A stretch of DNA of 64,000 nt from Coniella vitis (GCA_011317545.1 WUJK01000009.1:1054001-1118000); one strand, 5' to 3'; positions 1-10,705 are shown, counted from the first letter of the stretch. Notes: generated by a model from the sequence alone, not told the origin. A program made the numbers and translations.

Positions 1-625
1 CAAAGTAGGCCATGTCCGCCAGGGCCTGGTCGGTGGTCAAGAAGCGCAGGCTTTCGGTGCTGAGGTCGGGCAGCGGGAAGCTGGTGCCGTAGTAGCGGTG
101 CTCCAGAATCACGCCCAGACCGCCCGTGGCATTGGCCAGGATGGACACGATGCCCTTCTGGAGAAAGGGCAGACGATCGACGCCCGTGTCCTCGCCGCTT
201 TGGAGCACAATGACAGGGCCTCCCTGTTTGTAGTGACTTGCGTCGAACCAGTACCTCAGGTTGAACGTGCCATTGGTCTGTTTAGGGCAGTCAGCAACGG
301 AGAACGGAGCATATGAAGCCGCAGCAACACCCAGAGAGGCAAGGAGGAGGGGGAGAAAAGACAAAAGACTCACATGAGGCTCATAGATCGAGTCATTGTG
401 GAAGTGATCGATGGGCACAGTCAGATTGTATGCTGGGTACAGCAGCGACGGGTCGGTGTCGGCCACGGCGCGAGAACGCAGTGAAGCTGCCGACTGGTAG
501 CTGAGCTCCTTTGCGGCAGCCCGGTCTGCAGCAGCCCGGAGGTCGCGAACAGTCGACTTGGTCTGCAGGGCCTCTGCCAGGCCGAGGCTCAAGCCAGCAG
601 CAGCAAGAAGGGATTTCCACGCCAT
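1..625 (-). CDS. Serine carboxypeptidase S28 family, N-terminal part (cut by left edge)
   Basis: Secreted or vacuolar prolyl-type serine carboxypeptidase of family S28 (lysosomal Pro-X carboxypeptidase relatives), which removes residues after proline. Two exons are visible: 625..374 and 277..<1. The intron 373..278 has a GTGAGT donor and an AACAG acceptor and joins in phase 0. The protein opens with a hydrophobic signal peptide (MAWKSLLAAAGLSLGLAEA). After the intron it reads NLRYWFDASHYKQGGPVI, then LEHRYYGTSFPLPDLS and LRFLTTDQALADMAYF, which are hallmark blocks of the S28 N-terminal half. About 176 residues are present. The catalytic Ser and the Asp/His residues lie beyond the edge, so activity cannot be judged. 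Family assignment is from remembered block similarity and is strong. The start is the only ATG that gives a signal peptide in frame. Confidence 0.87.
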   Translation of the reverse strand, partial: MAWKSLLAAAGLSLGLAEALQTKSTVRDLRAAADRAAAKELSYQSAASLRSRAVADTDPSLLYPAYNLTVPIDHFHNDSIYEPHVSLLSFLPLLLASLGVAAASYAPFSVADCPKQTNGTFNLRYWFDASHYKQGGPVIVLQSGEDTGVDRLPFLQKGIVSILANATGGLGVILEHRYYGTSFPLPDLSTESLRFLTTDQALADMAYF

Positions 626-772
626 GCTGAGACTGAGAGGTGCCCTGTTGTCGACCTGCTTGAGCAAGACGAGGCAGCGATAATACACCACGGATGTCGA
701 GTTATAGAGAAGGCTGGCGTCCTGCTGCAGTAGTATACAGTACCTTGGCAGGCTGGGATCTATTCTATGTAT

Positions 773-793
773 GTATATATATATATATATATA
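773..793. repeat. (TA)n microsatellite
   Basis: Uninterrupted TA dinucleotides about 150 bp upstream of the S28 start codon on the minus strand. Seen directly. Confidence 0.9.
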
Positions 794-1018
794 CAACAAA
801 AATAATAACAAGCAGGGTGTGACTTACCGAGGAAGCTGCCACGGCGATGGCGAAATGCAACACACCCTGTGGACGACGAGCCGAGGAAGAAAGGTAGGGG
901 GACGATCTGGTCAGCCCTGCAGCAAAGTGATGCTCTTTGGGTCCCTCATGCAGAGCACAGCGTGGGTGGCACGGGTGAAGGAGATAGGACGGCGAGGCCA
1001 GAAGAGCTGGCGATGAGG

Positions 1019-1061
1019 TTGTCGCTGTGCTTGCTGTGCTTGCTGTGCACTTGCTGTGCTC
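1019..1061. repeat. Short tandem repeat, GCTGTGCTT type
   Basis: Several near-copies of a 9-10 base unit (TGTGCTTGC) lie in a row in the S28 upstream region. Copy number is small and the units are imperfect. Confidence 0.7.
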
Positions 1062-2628
1062 GCCGTGTTGGCCCTCTGCAGTTGCCACAGGACTACGCCA
1101 CAAAGGGAAGGTGACTGCATGCTCCTAGGCGGTCCGGCAAGTGGGGAATGGCTATCACTGTCTGCTTACTACATAGTCTGTACTACCATAGCAGTAGTAG
1201 TACTGTAGTAGTAAGTAGTAAGCACTTGAGGCCATTCTGACTCCCCATAGCGCCATCACACCCGCCGTTACCCGCAAGCCGCCGGCCAAATTGTTTCGAG
1301 GAGCGAGACAAGGAGGAGACTTTGGACATTCAACCCCGAGTTTCTCTATACTATGTGTATTAGGAGAATGAAGAAGAAGTGACGTAGACCAAGCAGATCC
1401 CATCTCGGCCACCAATCTCAGAGGCCCTGAATCACCCCCGCTCTCATTCACCTTCATCTTCACCTTAACCTTCACCGTTTGACGACCCTGGCGTATCACG
1501 CCATTGAACTCTTGGATTGGGAGGCGTCGAAGCATGAAATGTGACTCTGACTCACATATCAATGGTGCAGTCCTGCCGAGTACGTACATAGCATACCAAT
1601 CTAGAGGAATACTACGTAAAGAAAGAGAGTTCCAGCCTGCCAGTTGCAATTCATACAAGGTCAATTGTCCGTACTCGGTTGCGGATCAATTTATATATGG
1701 TAAGATTTGTCGATTTCCTCACATGAGATACTGGATGGTGTATGTAGACTCAATTCCTTGAACATGTATTGGCAAGAGTTTGACTCTAGTTCCTATCAAA
1801 GCATCGTTGGATGTGCATCAATTGATAGGATATAGTGTTGGCACCTGCTCATGTTACATTACTGAGACACTGCAATTGTAAACTCTGGGTCTACATCTTG
1901 GCTTTTGTCGTTTCCTCCTTCTTTTGCTTTACGAAACGCTGTTTGTTAAAATCTGGCTGTATATTTGGTTCAATGCGGAACAGGCATCAGAGGAGGCCAT
2001 GAGAACCACCAGGACAATCAAGAAGGAATACCGTCAAGAGCATCTGTACACACACATATATATATATATATACAAAATAATATATCAGTGGTGAAAGCTG
2101 TCATTCAATAAGGCGCAGTAGACTCTCACCACTAGGCTTACACCCAGCAAGCTGAAGTATATACAAATTCCGGATCCAACTGAGACTGGTCAAGCTTACA
2201 CCGTGTATCCGGACTCTTGATCACAAAAGGTTGGAATGCATAGAAAAGTCGAGAACATCCTCAAAGGTTGCACCAAACAAACACAGACGATATCAGAGCC
2301 AGCCAGCCCTTTCAATTTGCGCTGAGAGTACCTCTCCGTGATATCATCGGAGGTGGCCGAACATGGCAACCATTGGCAGCTTATCACCAAACCACGGGCG
2401 GCCGTCCGTGTGCGACCTTCCGTTCAGTGGTAAATAAAACATTGCCTTTCCCCTCTCCAGGAGTGAATACTCTGGCTTAGTCGTCGTCTTTTTCCGCAAT
2501 TAAAACCAAGGAATTCTTCGCCAACACAGAAACAAATCCTCCCACTCAAGTATCTTAGAGCAGCAAGCACCTCAAAACACTGAGCGCATCACTCACATCC
2601 CCAAAAGACTGAACAGCAATTATCCAAG

Positions 2629-3081
2629 ATGGCTACCAAATATGCAGACCGCCCCATTCCCAAAGTAAGTTTCGAGGCTGGCTGGCTGGCTTAATATGGT
2701 CACAAACATGCTTAACTCTGCTGAAACTCACCCAAAAACTTATACATGCTCACACATCCACATCCAGATCTCCCTCCACGACTTTGACAGCAGAATCGAC
2801 ACCATAACCTCTGAAATCTGCACCGCAGCTGAAAACGTCGGCTTCTTCTCCATCGTCCACCACGGGATCCCCCCCGCTGCCATCAAAGCCATGTTCGCCA
2901 CATCCAAGGCCTTCTTCGCCCTGCCCGACCCCATCAAGGCCACCGTGCCCTGGAACCCGCAAAACGTAGGCTGGGAAAAGAACTCGCAGGTCCGGCCGTC
3001 GACTGGCGTGGCGGATCTCAAGGAGTCGTACCAGCTCCAGTTTGGCGAGAATATGCTTAGGGGGGGCAAAGCGCTGGGTGA

Positions 3082-3114
<33 letters not shown>

Positions 3115-3946
3115 TACTACTGAGAAGGAGGAGGAGGAGGAGGAGGAGGAGGAGGAGGGAGGCTCCACCACAAGTCGTAGTATGTGGGTGAGCGATGAAT
3201 ATCTACCGGGCTTTCGAACGGACAGTTTACTCTTTATGCACCGCGTGCAGGACGTTTCGAACAAAGTCATGATCTGTCTTGCGCGTGGGCTGGGCTTTGA
3301 AGACGACTATTTCCTCAAGACGCACGATCCAGCTGATCCCACTTGTCAGAACGTTATGCGCCTTTTGCACTACTTTGCTACGCCTGCAGACCCGGAGTCC
3401 GAGGGCGCTGAGACAACAAAGGGGACCAGAAACGGCGTCAACGACAGCAACAATGGCAACAACAGCGGAACCACAGCCAAGAAACTCCACCACCGCGCTG
3501 GCGCACACGCCGACTGGGGCCTCCTGACGCTGCTTTTCCAGGAAAAGAGCCAGCCTGGGCTTGAAATCTGCCCTGGCCGCGAGGCAGTCACCGAGTTTGC
3601 ACTGGGCGATACCTGGACGCGTGTCAATGTCTACTCTCACTCGGACGACGACAACGACGACGACGACGACGACAACGACAGTGCCATCATCTGCAACATT
3701 GGCGACATGCTCATGAGCTGGTCCGACGACCGCTTCCAGTCGACGTTTCACCGCGTCAAGGCGCCCTGGGAGGCGGACGACTACCGCGGCGAGCGGTACA
3801 GCGTTGCCTTCTTCAACCAGCCCTCCAAGGATGCCGTGATCCAGGGGCCCAAGAGAAAGTACCCTGCGATTACGGGCAGGCAGTTCATTGCGAATGCGAT
3901 GAAGAATAACTTTGCGGCCACGGCGCAGCAGGGTGTAGCCAGCTAG
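2629..3946 (+). CDS. 2-oxoglutarate/Fe(II)-dependent dioxygenase, isopenicillin-N-synthase-like
   Basis: Cytosolic non-haem iron oxygenase of the IPNS/flavanone-hydroxylase-like superfamily; the substrate is unknown. Exons 2629..2664 (MATKYADRPIPK) and 2768..3946 are separated by a GTAAGT...CCAG intron, giving 404 aa. The N-terminal DIOX_N region reads AAENVGFFSIVHHGIPPAA. The double-stranded beta-helix core supplies the iron ligands H259 and D261 (GAHADWGLLTLLF) and H340 (STFHRVKAP). R355 (RYSVAFFNQP) is the 2-oxoglutarate anchor, so all key residues are present. Oddities: a GCT run gives nine alanines in a row (about 3081-3110), a GAG run gives ten glutamates (about 3126-3158), and a GAC-rich run gives an aspartate stretch (about 3646-3678). 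These expand surface loops. The start follows a clean 5' context, and the first exon gives the usual few residues before the DIOX_N domain. Confidence 0.88.
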
Positions 3947-6915
3947 GCACACACCCGGACTGCTACACAGCCCTTTGCTGTGGATGTTCCTCCTGTGTCT
4001 CGATGAGATCCGGCAAGGACTGAGCATTGGACATGGCACGAGGATGAGATTTAGGGTGTGAGCTTTGAAGGCTTGGTTCAGGGCAAGAGCCTGTTGTTAC
4101 GTTTCATTTCATGAGCGCTTGATGGCGACGCTTGGCAATGATACTCTGCACAGAAGGATTGTGAGAATATGGTTATGTCTCTGATGCCTCGCTCAGCTCT
4201 GTGGCCTGTTGTGACTAAATTGCAAGAAAGAAGAAAGGCTGATATCTTTGGTTCACCGTTCCTGTGCACGAAAAGATACGACAGTCGCAAACTTGTGCAG
4301 CTCTCTCCTATGGTAGGTGATCAAGACATTGCTATTTGCGCATGCTGGGAGGCTTAACACGCAAGTTGTGCAGGTAAAAGAGAATTGATCTAGACTATAG
4401 TTTCCAAGCATTGAACTGTTTATACCTTGATCATGATGATCATGATGAGTAGGGAATGAGCAAATCAACACTTATACTTTTTAATAACCACAGGTCATTT
4501 GTGTATCGTCAAGAAGGCTTGACATGGTGATTAAAACATTCAGGTCCTAGAATACACAGTCGCATGGACCAGTGTGCAGATTTTCTGTCAGGAAGCAGAT
4601 ACTCACAAGAGTCTGTTGGTGTACTCAGGCCACAGCTTGTTGACACCTATACGGACAGACCGAGATCTGAGGCTTACAATGAAATCACGACGAGGAAAAC
4701 GACATCGGAGATGACACTGTCATAGACTGCGCCCGCACTCACGTTTAACAAGCTCCCATCCGCGCGGTATGACTCCTTCGTATGCCTCGAAGGATTCGTT
4801 ATTTTTGCCGCGTTTGTGATACCGACTTGGTGAAAGCCAGCGGGCGTAACTGGATCCGTCGTTCGATCGGGCTGGAGAATCGGCATGGATGGTACCTTAT
4901 GATTGGCCTATGACCCCTTGTGCGATTTAGAATTTCCTCCCTTTGCTTGGCTCATTTGGCGCGTCGCTGAGCTGCTGGTGACTTGGATCTCTAATGTTAT
5001 GACTTGTCAGACCGACAGTCCATCAAAGCTCATCTACACACAAAGGTCCTTTGACACACGTCAGATAAGCACGTAGTTATGTACGCCACAGCGTTTGCTG
5101 TTGGCCGCTGAACGGCCGAAAGGATGGCTAGAGTTTGGTATAATCGGGCCTTTGACACTGGTATCGCTTTTCCCCCCACGTCGTAAAGATGAAACTCCAA
5201 GCATCTTACGAATAAAAGTTTCTTCAATAGCTGTGCCTTGGCGGACAAAACTTCTGATTGTGCTTCACATGAGAGCATTTGGAATGCGGAATATCGACTC
5301 CAAGTTGCGTTAAACAGCCCAGCAGTTAATGACTTTCTTGGACAATCCAAGCCTAAGCAGAACAGTCAGTAGAAAAGCATACGAAGGAGGTGTCCGTCCA
5401 TGTATTGGTACTCAATTTGCAATATTGATACCTAGCAGTATCCTTCGTAACGTAACATGAAGCCATTCACACTTTCTTTTTACCCATGGGAAGCAGCTCA
5501 CGCACATCACATCAGCGCTGCTTACTGTCGATGCACATCTGCCCTATGGGTACGAGTCGAATATCGCCCAGGCAACATGAGGAAATCTAGCAAAGAGATA
5601 CCAGCTTACACCGTGCCTAGGGGTATTGTGCAACCCTAGCTTTTCTTTTTTCCAGAATCTCTCTGTGCGGCTGAAACGCCACACAACGTGCTGGTGTAAC
5701 TGCTTTGAATCCGTACAATTCGATGCTTAAACGCCTTTATTATGAGAAAGGAATACCCTATCAAGGTCACCTCCCGTCTGATTCCCATACTCTCGGTACC
5801 TGCGTTCTTGGTATTCTGGCTTTGACTGCCAGGAACATCGCATTGCGAGGCGACATCTTTAGGGCAGCACAAAGTTTGGACCAGTACTCACGACAACGCT
5901 GTGATGCTCACCTGCATGCTGTTCAACGACACTGCCCTATGCCCCAGTGTCGGCTCGTCCGATGTGCCTTCTCTCGTGGACAGAAACGGGAGATGAGCCT
6001 CGCAAATTCTAAAGACACACCCAAGTATTTGAGGCTCTTTCTTTTCCATTGTGGCTCACTTACCACGAGCGTGAGACGGCTATGTTGGCCGCCCACTGGC
6101 GCGCATCCTTTGGGGCCAACATGTCCAGACTATACTATCCGACCGAACACTGCCCAGCCAGCCAAGCTATTCACCAGTACGATACACACAGTACGGCTGC
6201 TGGGCCTCAAGGAACAGCCAGCACTCAGGAACAGAAACTGCCCAGACGCCCAGATGTAAATGTATCCGACGTTGCCGTGTGTTTCGTTCAGCTTATGCCC
6301 ACGGCAACGCCGTTATCTCTTCCTCATCGGGCAATATGATGGTCAAAGAGGCTTGTTCTTCGCTTTGCAAGCCTCAACATGCCTTGGGGTGTTTTCCCCC
6401 CGCGATAGCCTCCAAGACTGGAGTGACACGCAAGCGGACAGCGTCCAATGAGCATGTCGATCGACCCCGCCTCTTGATCGATGGGCCTTGTTGCTGCCCT
6501 CAGGGCTACGGTCTGCGGGCTACCGCAAGGCAGTGAGTGCCCTGACACACAAGGGCCAAGGCATGGCAGTCATTGTGCAGAGTGTTACGCCGGAAAAAGA
6601 CGAGCACAAAGGAATCCAGGGGCTGACCAGCGTCGGAGATGATATCTTGACACTCATCTTTGTTGTGGCCAAGGCGACACGAGGAGGCGGATATTCCATG
6701 CTGGGGCGCAGAAACGATGAATATAAATCATTCCCACCTCTTCTTCCTGGGAGAAGATGGCCATCAAGTATAGTGGGATATCATCGTCGCTTCACGGTGC
6801 CTCTTCCACTCTCGCATACCACATCTTCTAGATCTTGCCTATCCAACAAGCTACAGCTGCCGTGCCTGGAAAGCGGAAAATCCCTCCCAGTCACTCATCT
6901 ACAACGAGGTCGAAC
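3947..6915. other. Intergenic region, no gene supported
   Basis: Nearly 3 kb with ordinary base composition and many short open frames, none with a domain I recognise. The longest (5705-6259 +) has neither a plausible splice partner nor protein-like composition. TmpA homologues are sometimes fused to, or neighbours of, adenylation enzymes. I looked for adenylation motifs here and found none. A TGATCATGATGATCATGATGA repeat sits near 4430-4447. Confidence 0.55.
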
Positions 6916-8409
6916 ATGTCTGTCGAGTCCCTGGACATCAGTTCCGTCCGGACATTGACGCCCAGGATGGCGCCGCGTCACGAACCGCTTTCTTCCGCAG
7001 AGACACTGGTCATGCAGAATCCAGAGGCATTGGCTCACAAAAAGAGCCTGCAGTCGCTGGAGCTCGAGGGCCATCAAGACATGCCTCTCAAGCCCAGGCT
7101 CTACTCAACCATACGGTACACGGTTCTCAACACCTATAGACGCCTCTTCAGCCTCGTCGTCCTCGGAAACATGGTCGCCATTATCTTTGTTCTCGTCAGA
7201 CACCGGTACACAGCCGATATGCTCACTGGGTGCGCCGCCAACGTGATGGTCTGTGGCCTGGCCCGCCAACCGCTGGTCGTCAACGCGCTCTTCTACCTCT
7301 TCTGCTTGATCCCCACGTCGACGCCGATCCGGCTGCGCCACCTCGCCTGCAAGATCTTCCACCTGGGCGGCGTCCACAGCGGCTGCGGCGTTGCCTCTTT
7401 GCTCTGGTACATGGCCTTCTTTGGCGCATACTGCCACCACTTTGCGCTTGCGCCGCCGCCATCCCCGACGGCAAGCATCGCCACCCTGGTGCTCGCAGCG
7501 CTCATCCTCTGCGTCCTCCTGGCCGTCATCCTCGTCACCTGGCCGCGGTTCCGCGAAAGGCACCACGACGCGTACGAGTTCACCCACCGCTTCGGCTCCT
7601 GGAGCCTCCTCGCCCTCTTCTGGGCGCTCCTCGTCACCTTTGCCTCCTCCTCCTCCTCGAGCCGCGCCGCGCCCTCGACCCCGCTCGGCCGCTTCCTCGC
7701 CGCCCAGCCCGCCTTCTGGTTCCTCGTCATCACGACGCTCGCCATCATCCACCCCTGGACCCTCCTGCGCAAAGTCGACGTCGTGCCCGAGCACCTCTCG
7801 GCCCACGTCGTGCGCCTGCACCTCAACTACGCCTCCATCGTCTACGGCCAGGCCATCTCCATGGCGCGCCACCCCTTGCGCGACTGGCACAGCTTCGCCG
7901 TCATCCCCGACCGCTTCGACCACCCGGCGACCGCCTTCTCCGTCCTCGTCTCCAACGCAGGCGACTGGACCGCGTCCGTGATCGCCGACCAGCCGCAGCG
8001 CATCTGGGTCCGCGGCATCCCCACCTCGGGCTTCGCCTACGTGCTGCGCCTCTTCCGCCGCATCGTCGTCGTCGCGACGGGGTCCGGCATCGGGCCCTGC
8101 GTCGCGCTCATCGACGACGACAACTCCCACAAGCGCCCTGCGCTGCGCGTCGTGTGGCAGACGCGGGCGCCGCTGCAGACGTACGGCCGGCGGACGCTGG
8201 ACCTGGTCCACCGGCTGGATGCGGCGCCTCTGATTATTGACACGAGCGAGCGCGGGCGCGTCGACATGGTGCCGGATATCGTGCGGCTGTACCGCGAGAT
8301 GGACGCCGAGGCGGTTTGCGTGATTAGTAACGGGGTCATGACTAAGAAGTTGGTTCTTGCGCTGGAGAGGAGAGGGGTGCGTGCGTATGGGCCGATTTTT
8401 GACAGCTGA
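6916..8409 (+). CDS. TmpA-like integral membrane flavoprotein (ferric-reductase-like fold)
   Basis: A 497-aa single-exon protein related to Aspergillus nidulans TmpA and to the C-terminal membrane part of NRPS-like (NPS12-type) enzymes. In A. nidulans TmpA takes part in a conidiation signal; the chemistry is unsettled. The soluble N-terminus (about 75 aa) is followed by several hydrophobic helices (LFSLVVLGNMVAIIFVLV, LVVNALFYLFCLIP, WYMAFFGAYCHHFAL, a long VLAALILCVLLAVILVTW segment and ALFWALLVTFA). His-rich positions on these helices resemble ferric-reductase haem sites. The C-terminal half looks like an FAD/NAD(P)-binding reductase, with a glycine motif VVVATGSGIGPCVAL. I chose the ATG at 6916 (A at -3). 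The frame is open further upstream but offers no ATG there. Coding sequence is much more GC-rich than its flanks. Confidence 0.8.
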   Translation: MSVESLDISSVRTLTPRMAPRHEPLSSAETLVMQNPEALAHKKSLQSLELEGHQDMPLKPRLYSTIRYTVLNTYRRLFSLVVLGNMVAIIFVLVRHRYTADMLTGCAANVMVCGLARQPLVVNALFYLFCLIPTSTPIRLRHLACKIFHLGGVHSGCGVASLLWYMAFFGAYCHHFALAPPPSPTASIATLVLAALILCVLLAVILVTWPRFRERHHDAYEFTHRFGSWSLLALFWALLVTFASSSSSSRAAPSTPLGRFLAAQPAFWFLVITTLAIIHPWTLLRKVDVVPEHLSAHVVRLHLNYASIVYGQAISMARHPLRDWHSFAVIPDRFDHPATAFSVLVSNAGDWTASVIADQPQRIWVRGIPTSGFAYVLRLFRRIVVVATGSGIGPCVALIDDDNSHKRPALRVVWQTRAPLQTYGRRTLDLVHRLDAAPLIIDTSERGRVDMVPDIVRLYREMDAEAVCVISNGVMTKKLVLALERRGVRAYGPIFDS

Positions 8410-9322
8410 GGGACGTACGCTTTTTTGTGTTTTTTTTTTTTGGGAAGCGGAAGCTTTCTTTTGTATAACATCATGCTTAACAGGCTCGGCCAGTTGTGAT
8501 GGAACTGGTTGGCCAGACAGAGCAAAGCGGTTGTTCTGCTCTTTGGTGAAGTTGACGGATAGCGATGCTTTCCTTTTGCCTTTTTTTATCATTTATTTTC
8601 CCCACCTCCCTTTTCTTTGGACTACGGTGCATAGGACGGCTTTGGATTGGAGTATTTATTCGCAATTTGTTTCATTTTGGCTGGCATGCTACTATACCAT
8701 AGATCAAAAGAAAGGGAAATAGATGAAGAGAGTTCGATAGATTTACAAGTCTTTTTTTGTTGAATATATTCAAGGATACCATCAGACTGACACAGTTCTA
8801 TTGTGAATCACTTTTTGTAAATCGTATCCAGAGGCTATACATAGCAAAGAGAACTACAATGAAGCGCTCTTGTCTATCTGGGTTCCTATACTAGATAGAA
8901 ATCATCGTATCCAACAGTAGACATATCCCGCAGCCATTCTCTCCTTCCATACTCGAAATCTCTATTGTTCTCCGAGTTGATATAAGCCAAGCAGACTCTA
9001 GGACGATATCCGTCCTTCGTAGATAGATATACGAGCACAGCTGGCCTATCGAGCATGATGCTTAGCGCAACTTACCGATCCGCGTGGCATCTGTGGCTGG
9101 AAGAAATCTCTTGTAGATGGACGTCAGCATCTGGCATTGCCCGGCATTTTTTTTTCTTTTTTTCTTTTGGCGCAAGTATACCCCTCCCTTACATAGTACA
9201 GAGCACTGCAATGTATTTATTATGTACTCGACAAAGTTAGAACTCAAATATGTGTCGTCTTCTTTGACGTCCTTTAAATACACTTGAATAAGGATCAATA
9301 TATTTCAGCCAAAAAACAAACA
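8410..9322. other. 3' flank of TmpA-like gene up to the retroelement
   Basis: No gene seen. T-rich tracts occur at 8427-8440 and 9148-9171. CA and TG dinucleotides are normal here, so RIP has not visibly leaked out of the neighbouring element. The last five bases (9318-9322, AAACA) are the left copy of the retroelement target duplication. Confidence 0.7.
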
Positions 9323-9801
9323 TGTAATGATCCTTGCCTGAATCCCGGATTCTGGAAGTACCTATAAGTTATATATTAGCAGGTGGGGAAGTATTACCTT
9401 TAAGTCTTCGTACGTTATCGAATAATATTAAGTATTATAAGTAATTAAGAGGGATTACCCTATTATATAAAATAATACTTAGATTTATAACTAAAGATTA
9501 TAAAGAAACTATCTAATATTAAGCTATAAACTCCTATCCTTATATCCTTCTATTATTTCCTATCTATAGTAAGTATAGATCCTTAGATTATCTAGAGCGA
9601 TAGGAGCGTCGGCTTATTTAGATTATTTAAATTATTATCGCTCTAATTATCTTAGTTACTAAGGTAATCTAACCCTAACCCTAATTATACTACTCTATAT
9701 TCTTATATAAAAGATCCTTATCGATCCGTTAAGGTTCTAATTTGCTAATATATAGTTATACTAGCTTATTCCTATAACCTATATATTTATAGGTTATAAT
9801 A
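9323..9801 (-). repeat. Left LTR (3' LTR of the element), 479 bp
   Basis: Aligns end to end with 17152-17630, with no length change that I can see. Its outer end (9323-9420) is less mutated than the matching part of the right copy. Its inner end is heavily mutated, so the terminal CA has become TA. It contains two tandem CCCTAA telomere-type units at 9671-9684. Confidence 0.95.
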
Positions 9802-9817
9802 TTATCTCCCTTTTATT
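9802..9817 (-). other. Polypurine tract next to the 3' LTR
   Basis: On the minus strand the bases just before the left LTR read AAAAGGGAGATAA, a purine run in the place where plus-strand DNA synthesis is primed in LTR elements. It supports the minus-strand orientation. Confidence 0.7.
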
Positions 9818-9989
9818 AGTCTTTATCCCTAAAGACTTATAATATTTCTATAAGTAATCCTGCCTAATATTCTTACTTCGGATTATACCTTCTTAATTCG
9901 TTATATCTACGGGTATCTAGAAATCGCGTTCGAAGAAAACCGAGTAATATAACCGTCTTTATCTTTCTATCGAAACTTTTAGTTTTAAG

Positions 9990-10530
9990 ATAATACCTTA
10001 TTCTCTCTATACTTCTAAAAGGTAGTTATATTATATAATAGATAGTATTTCGCGCTATTCTATATATATAAAACGAGGAAAACGATATAATAGGAATAAT
10101 ATTCCTATAAATACCTATAAGTTCTAGCTATAATAATTTTCCTTATTAGTACGCTAACTCTAAGCAGTTTCTCGTATTTTATCGGAGGAGAAGAAACTTT
10201 ATATATAGGAGGCTAATATACGTAAGGAGCTTTATAAGGCTTATTATAAGGCGGGGGAAGCGCTTTCTCGCTTAGAGCGTCTTTATATTTAGCGTAAGTC
10301 TCTAGTAAAGAGGAGTACGAAGCTAGTAAATATAGGGTTAGAGTTGCTTAATACCTAGGAGGAGTAGGAAGCCGAGTCTAATATAAATATAGCTATCTCT
10401 GCGGAATCCGAAACTATTACCGAATTATAAAAGATTAGTAGTTTTAGGGTAATAGACTTTAATACCTTCCTAGAGTTTACGGATTTATTCGTATCTAATT
10501 TCTTCGGCTTAAAGCCTTCTACTATTAGTA
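9990..10530 (+). pseudogene. Degenerate plus-strand ORF with cysteine-pair motif, antisense to the retroelement
   Basis: On the strand opposite to gag-pol, a RIP-damaged coding sequence can be read. A motif at about 10041-10110 reads SRYSIYIKRGKRYNGNNIP-like, in which Y replaces expected C (RCSxCxKRGKRC type). A helical block follows at 10221-10286 (RKELYKAYYKAGEALSRLERLY), then KSLVKRSTKLVNIGLELL and an acidic tail. I recall this layout (two CxxC pairs, then a coiled coil ending in a RRGxxxLDELE-like stretch) from many repetitive hypothetical proteins in fungal genomes. Its function is unknown to me. It lies between the chromodomain and the 3' LTR, convergent with pol. The start is not defined. 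Confidence 0.6.
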
Positions 10531-10632
10531 GTTTATAACTCTAATTTTCTTAGAGTTACTACTAGGGTCCTATTTCTTTAATAAAGAGTCTAGTTATTCT
10601 TATAGGTAGTTATTATAGTTAAAGATACGAGT

Positions 10633-10705
10633 AGTCTTATAGCTTAGTAATTAGAGTTCCTAGTTTCTTATTAGGAGGTCCGGGGTTCGATTCCCTATAA
10701 TACCT
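10633..10705 (+). tRNA. tRNA-like cloverleaf inside the retroelement (anticodon read as TCT, Arg-like)
   Basis: All four stems of a tRNA can be placed. Acceptor 10633-10639 pairs with 10698-10704 (two mismatches). The D arm is 10642-10645/10654-10657, with TAGCTTAGTAATTAGAG resembling a Pol III A box. The anticodon stem 10659-10663/10671-10675 is fully paired including one G-U, with loop TTTCTTA. The T arm is 10681-10685/10693-10697, with GGTTCGATTCC as a perfect B box. Position 73 is 10705. No CA or TG is left, so it has been through RIP, and the anticodon may originally have differed (CCT for example). It lies antisense to the element. Probably a pseudogene now; structure is seen, function is inferred. 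Confidence 0.7.

Larger units (their letters stand above)
626..2628. other. Intergenic region, no gene supported
   Basis: About 2 kb between the S28 gene (-) and the dioxygenase (+), so it should hold both promoters. I see a (TA)n run at 773-793, a shorter one near 2058-2073, a GCTGTGCTT-type tandem near 1019-1061 and TAGTAG-rich imperfect palindromes at 1185-1222. Open frames here (for example the minus-strand frame 1155-1664) have no recognisable domain and no coding look. Confidence 0.6.

Noticed and set aside
1019..1061. Short tandem array considered as a CRISPR-like repeat
   Set aside because: Units are about 9 bp with no spacers, in a fungal nuclear genome; a simple tandem repeat.
1155..1664. 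Minus-strand open frame of 169 codons
   Set aside because: No domain, no protein-like composition, and it lies in the AT-leaning promoter region of the S28 gene.
3227..4039. Minus-strand frame over the dioxygenase
   Set aside because: Created by the GAC-rich repeat (poly-Val in this frame) and antisense to a well-supported gene.
5705..6259. Plus-strand frame upstream of the TmpA-like gene, considered as remains of an adenylation domain
   Set aside because: None of the adenylation core motifs can be read in any frame, and no splice sites join it to the downstream gene.
2629..8409. Possible secondary-metabolite cluster (dioxygenase plus TmpA-like protein plus peptidase)
   Set aside because: No backbone synthase, transporter or pathway regulator is present, and the genes are separated by 2-3 kb spacers.
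7105..8592. Long minus-strand frame (495 codons) over the TmpA-like gene
   Set aside because: Shadow of a GC-rich coding region: Arg/Glu/Gly-rich with no domain. The plus strand has clear membrane helices and a cofactor motif.
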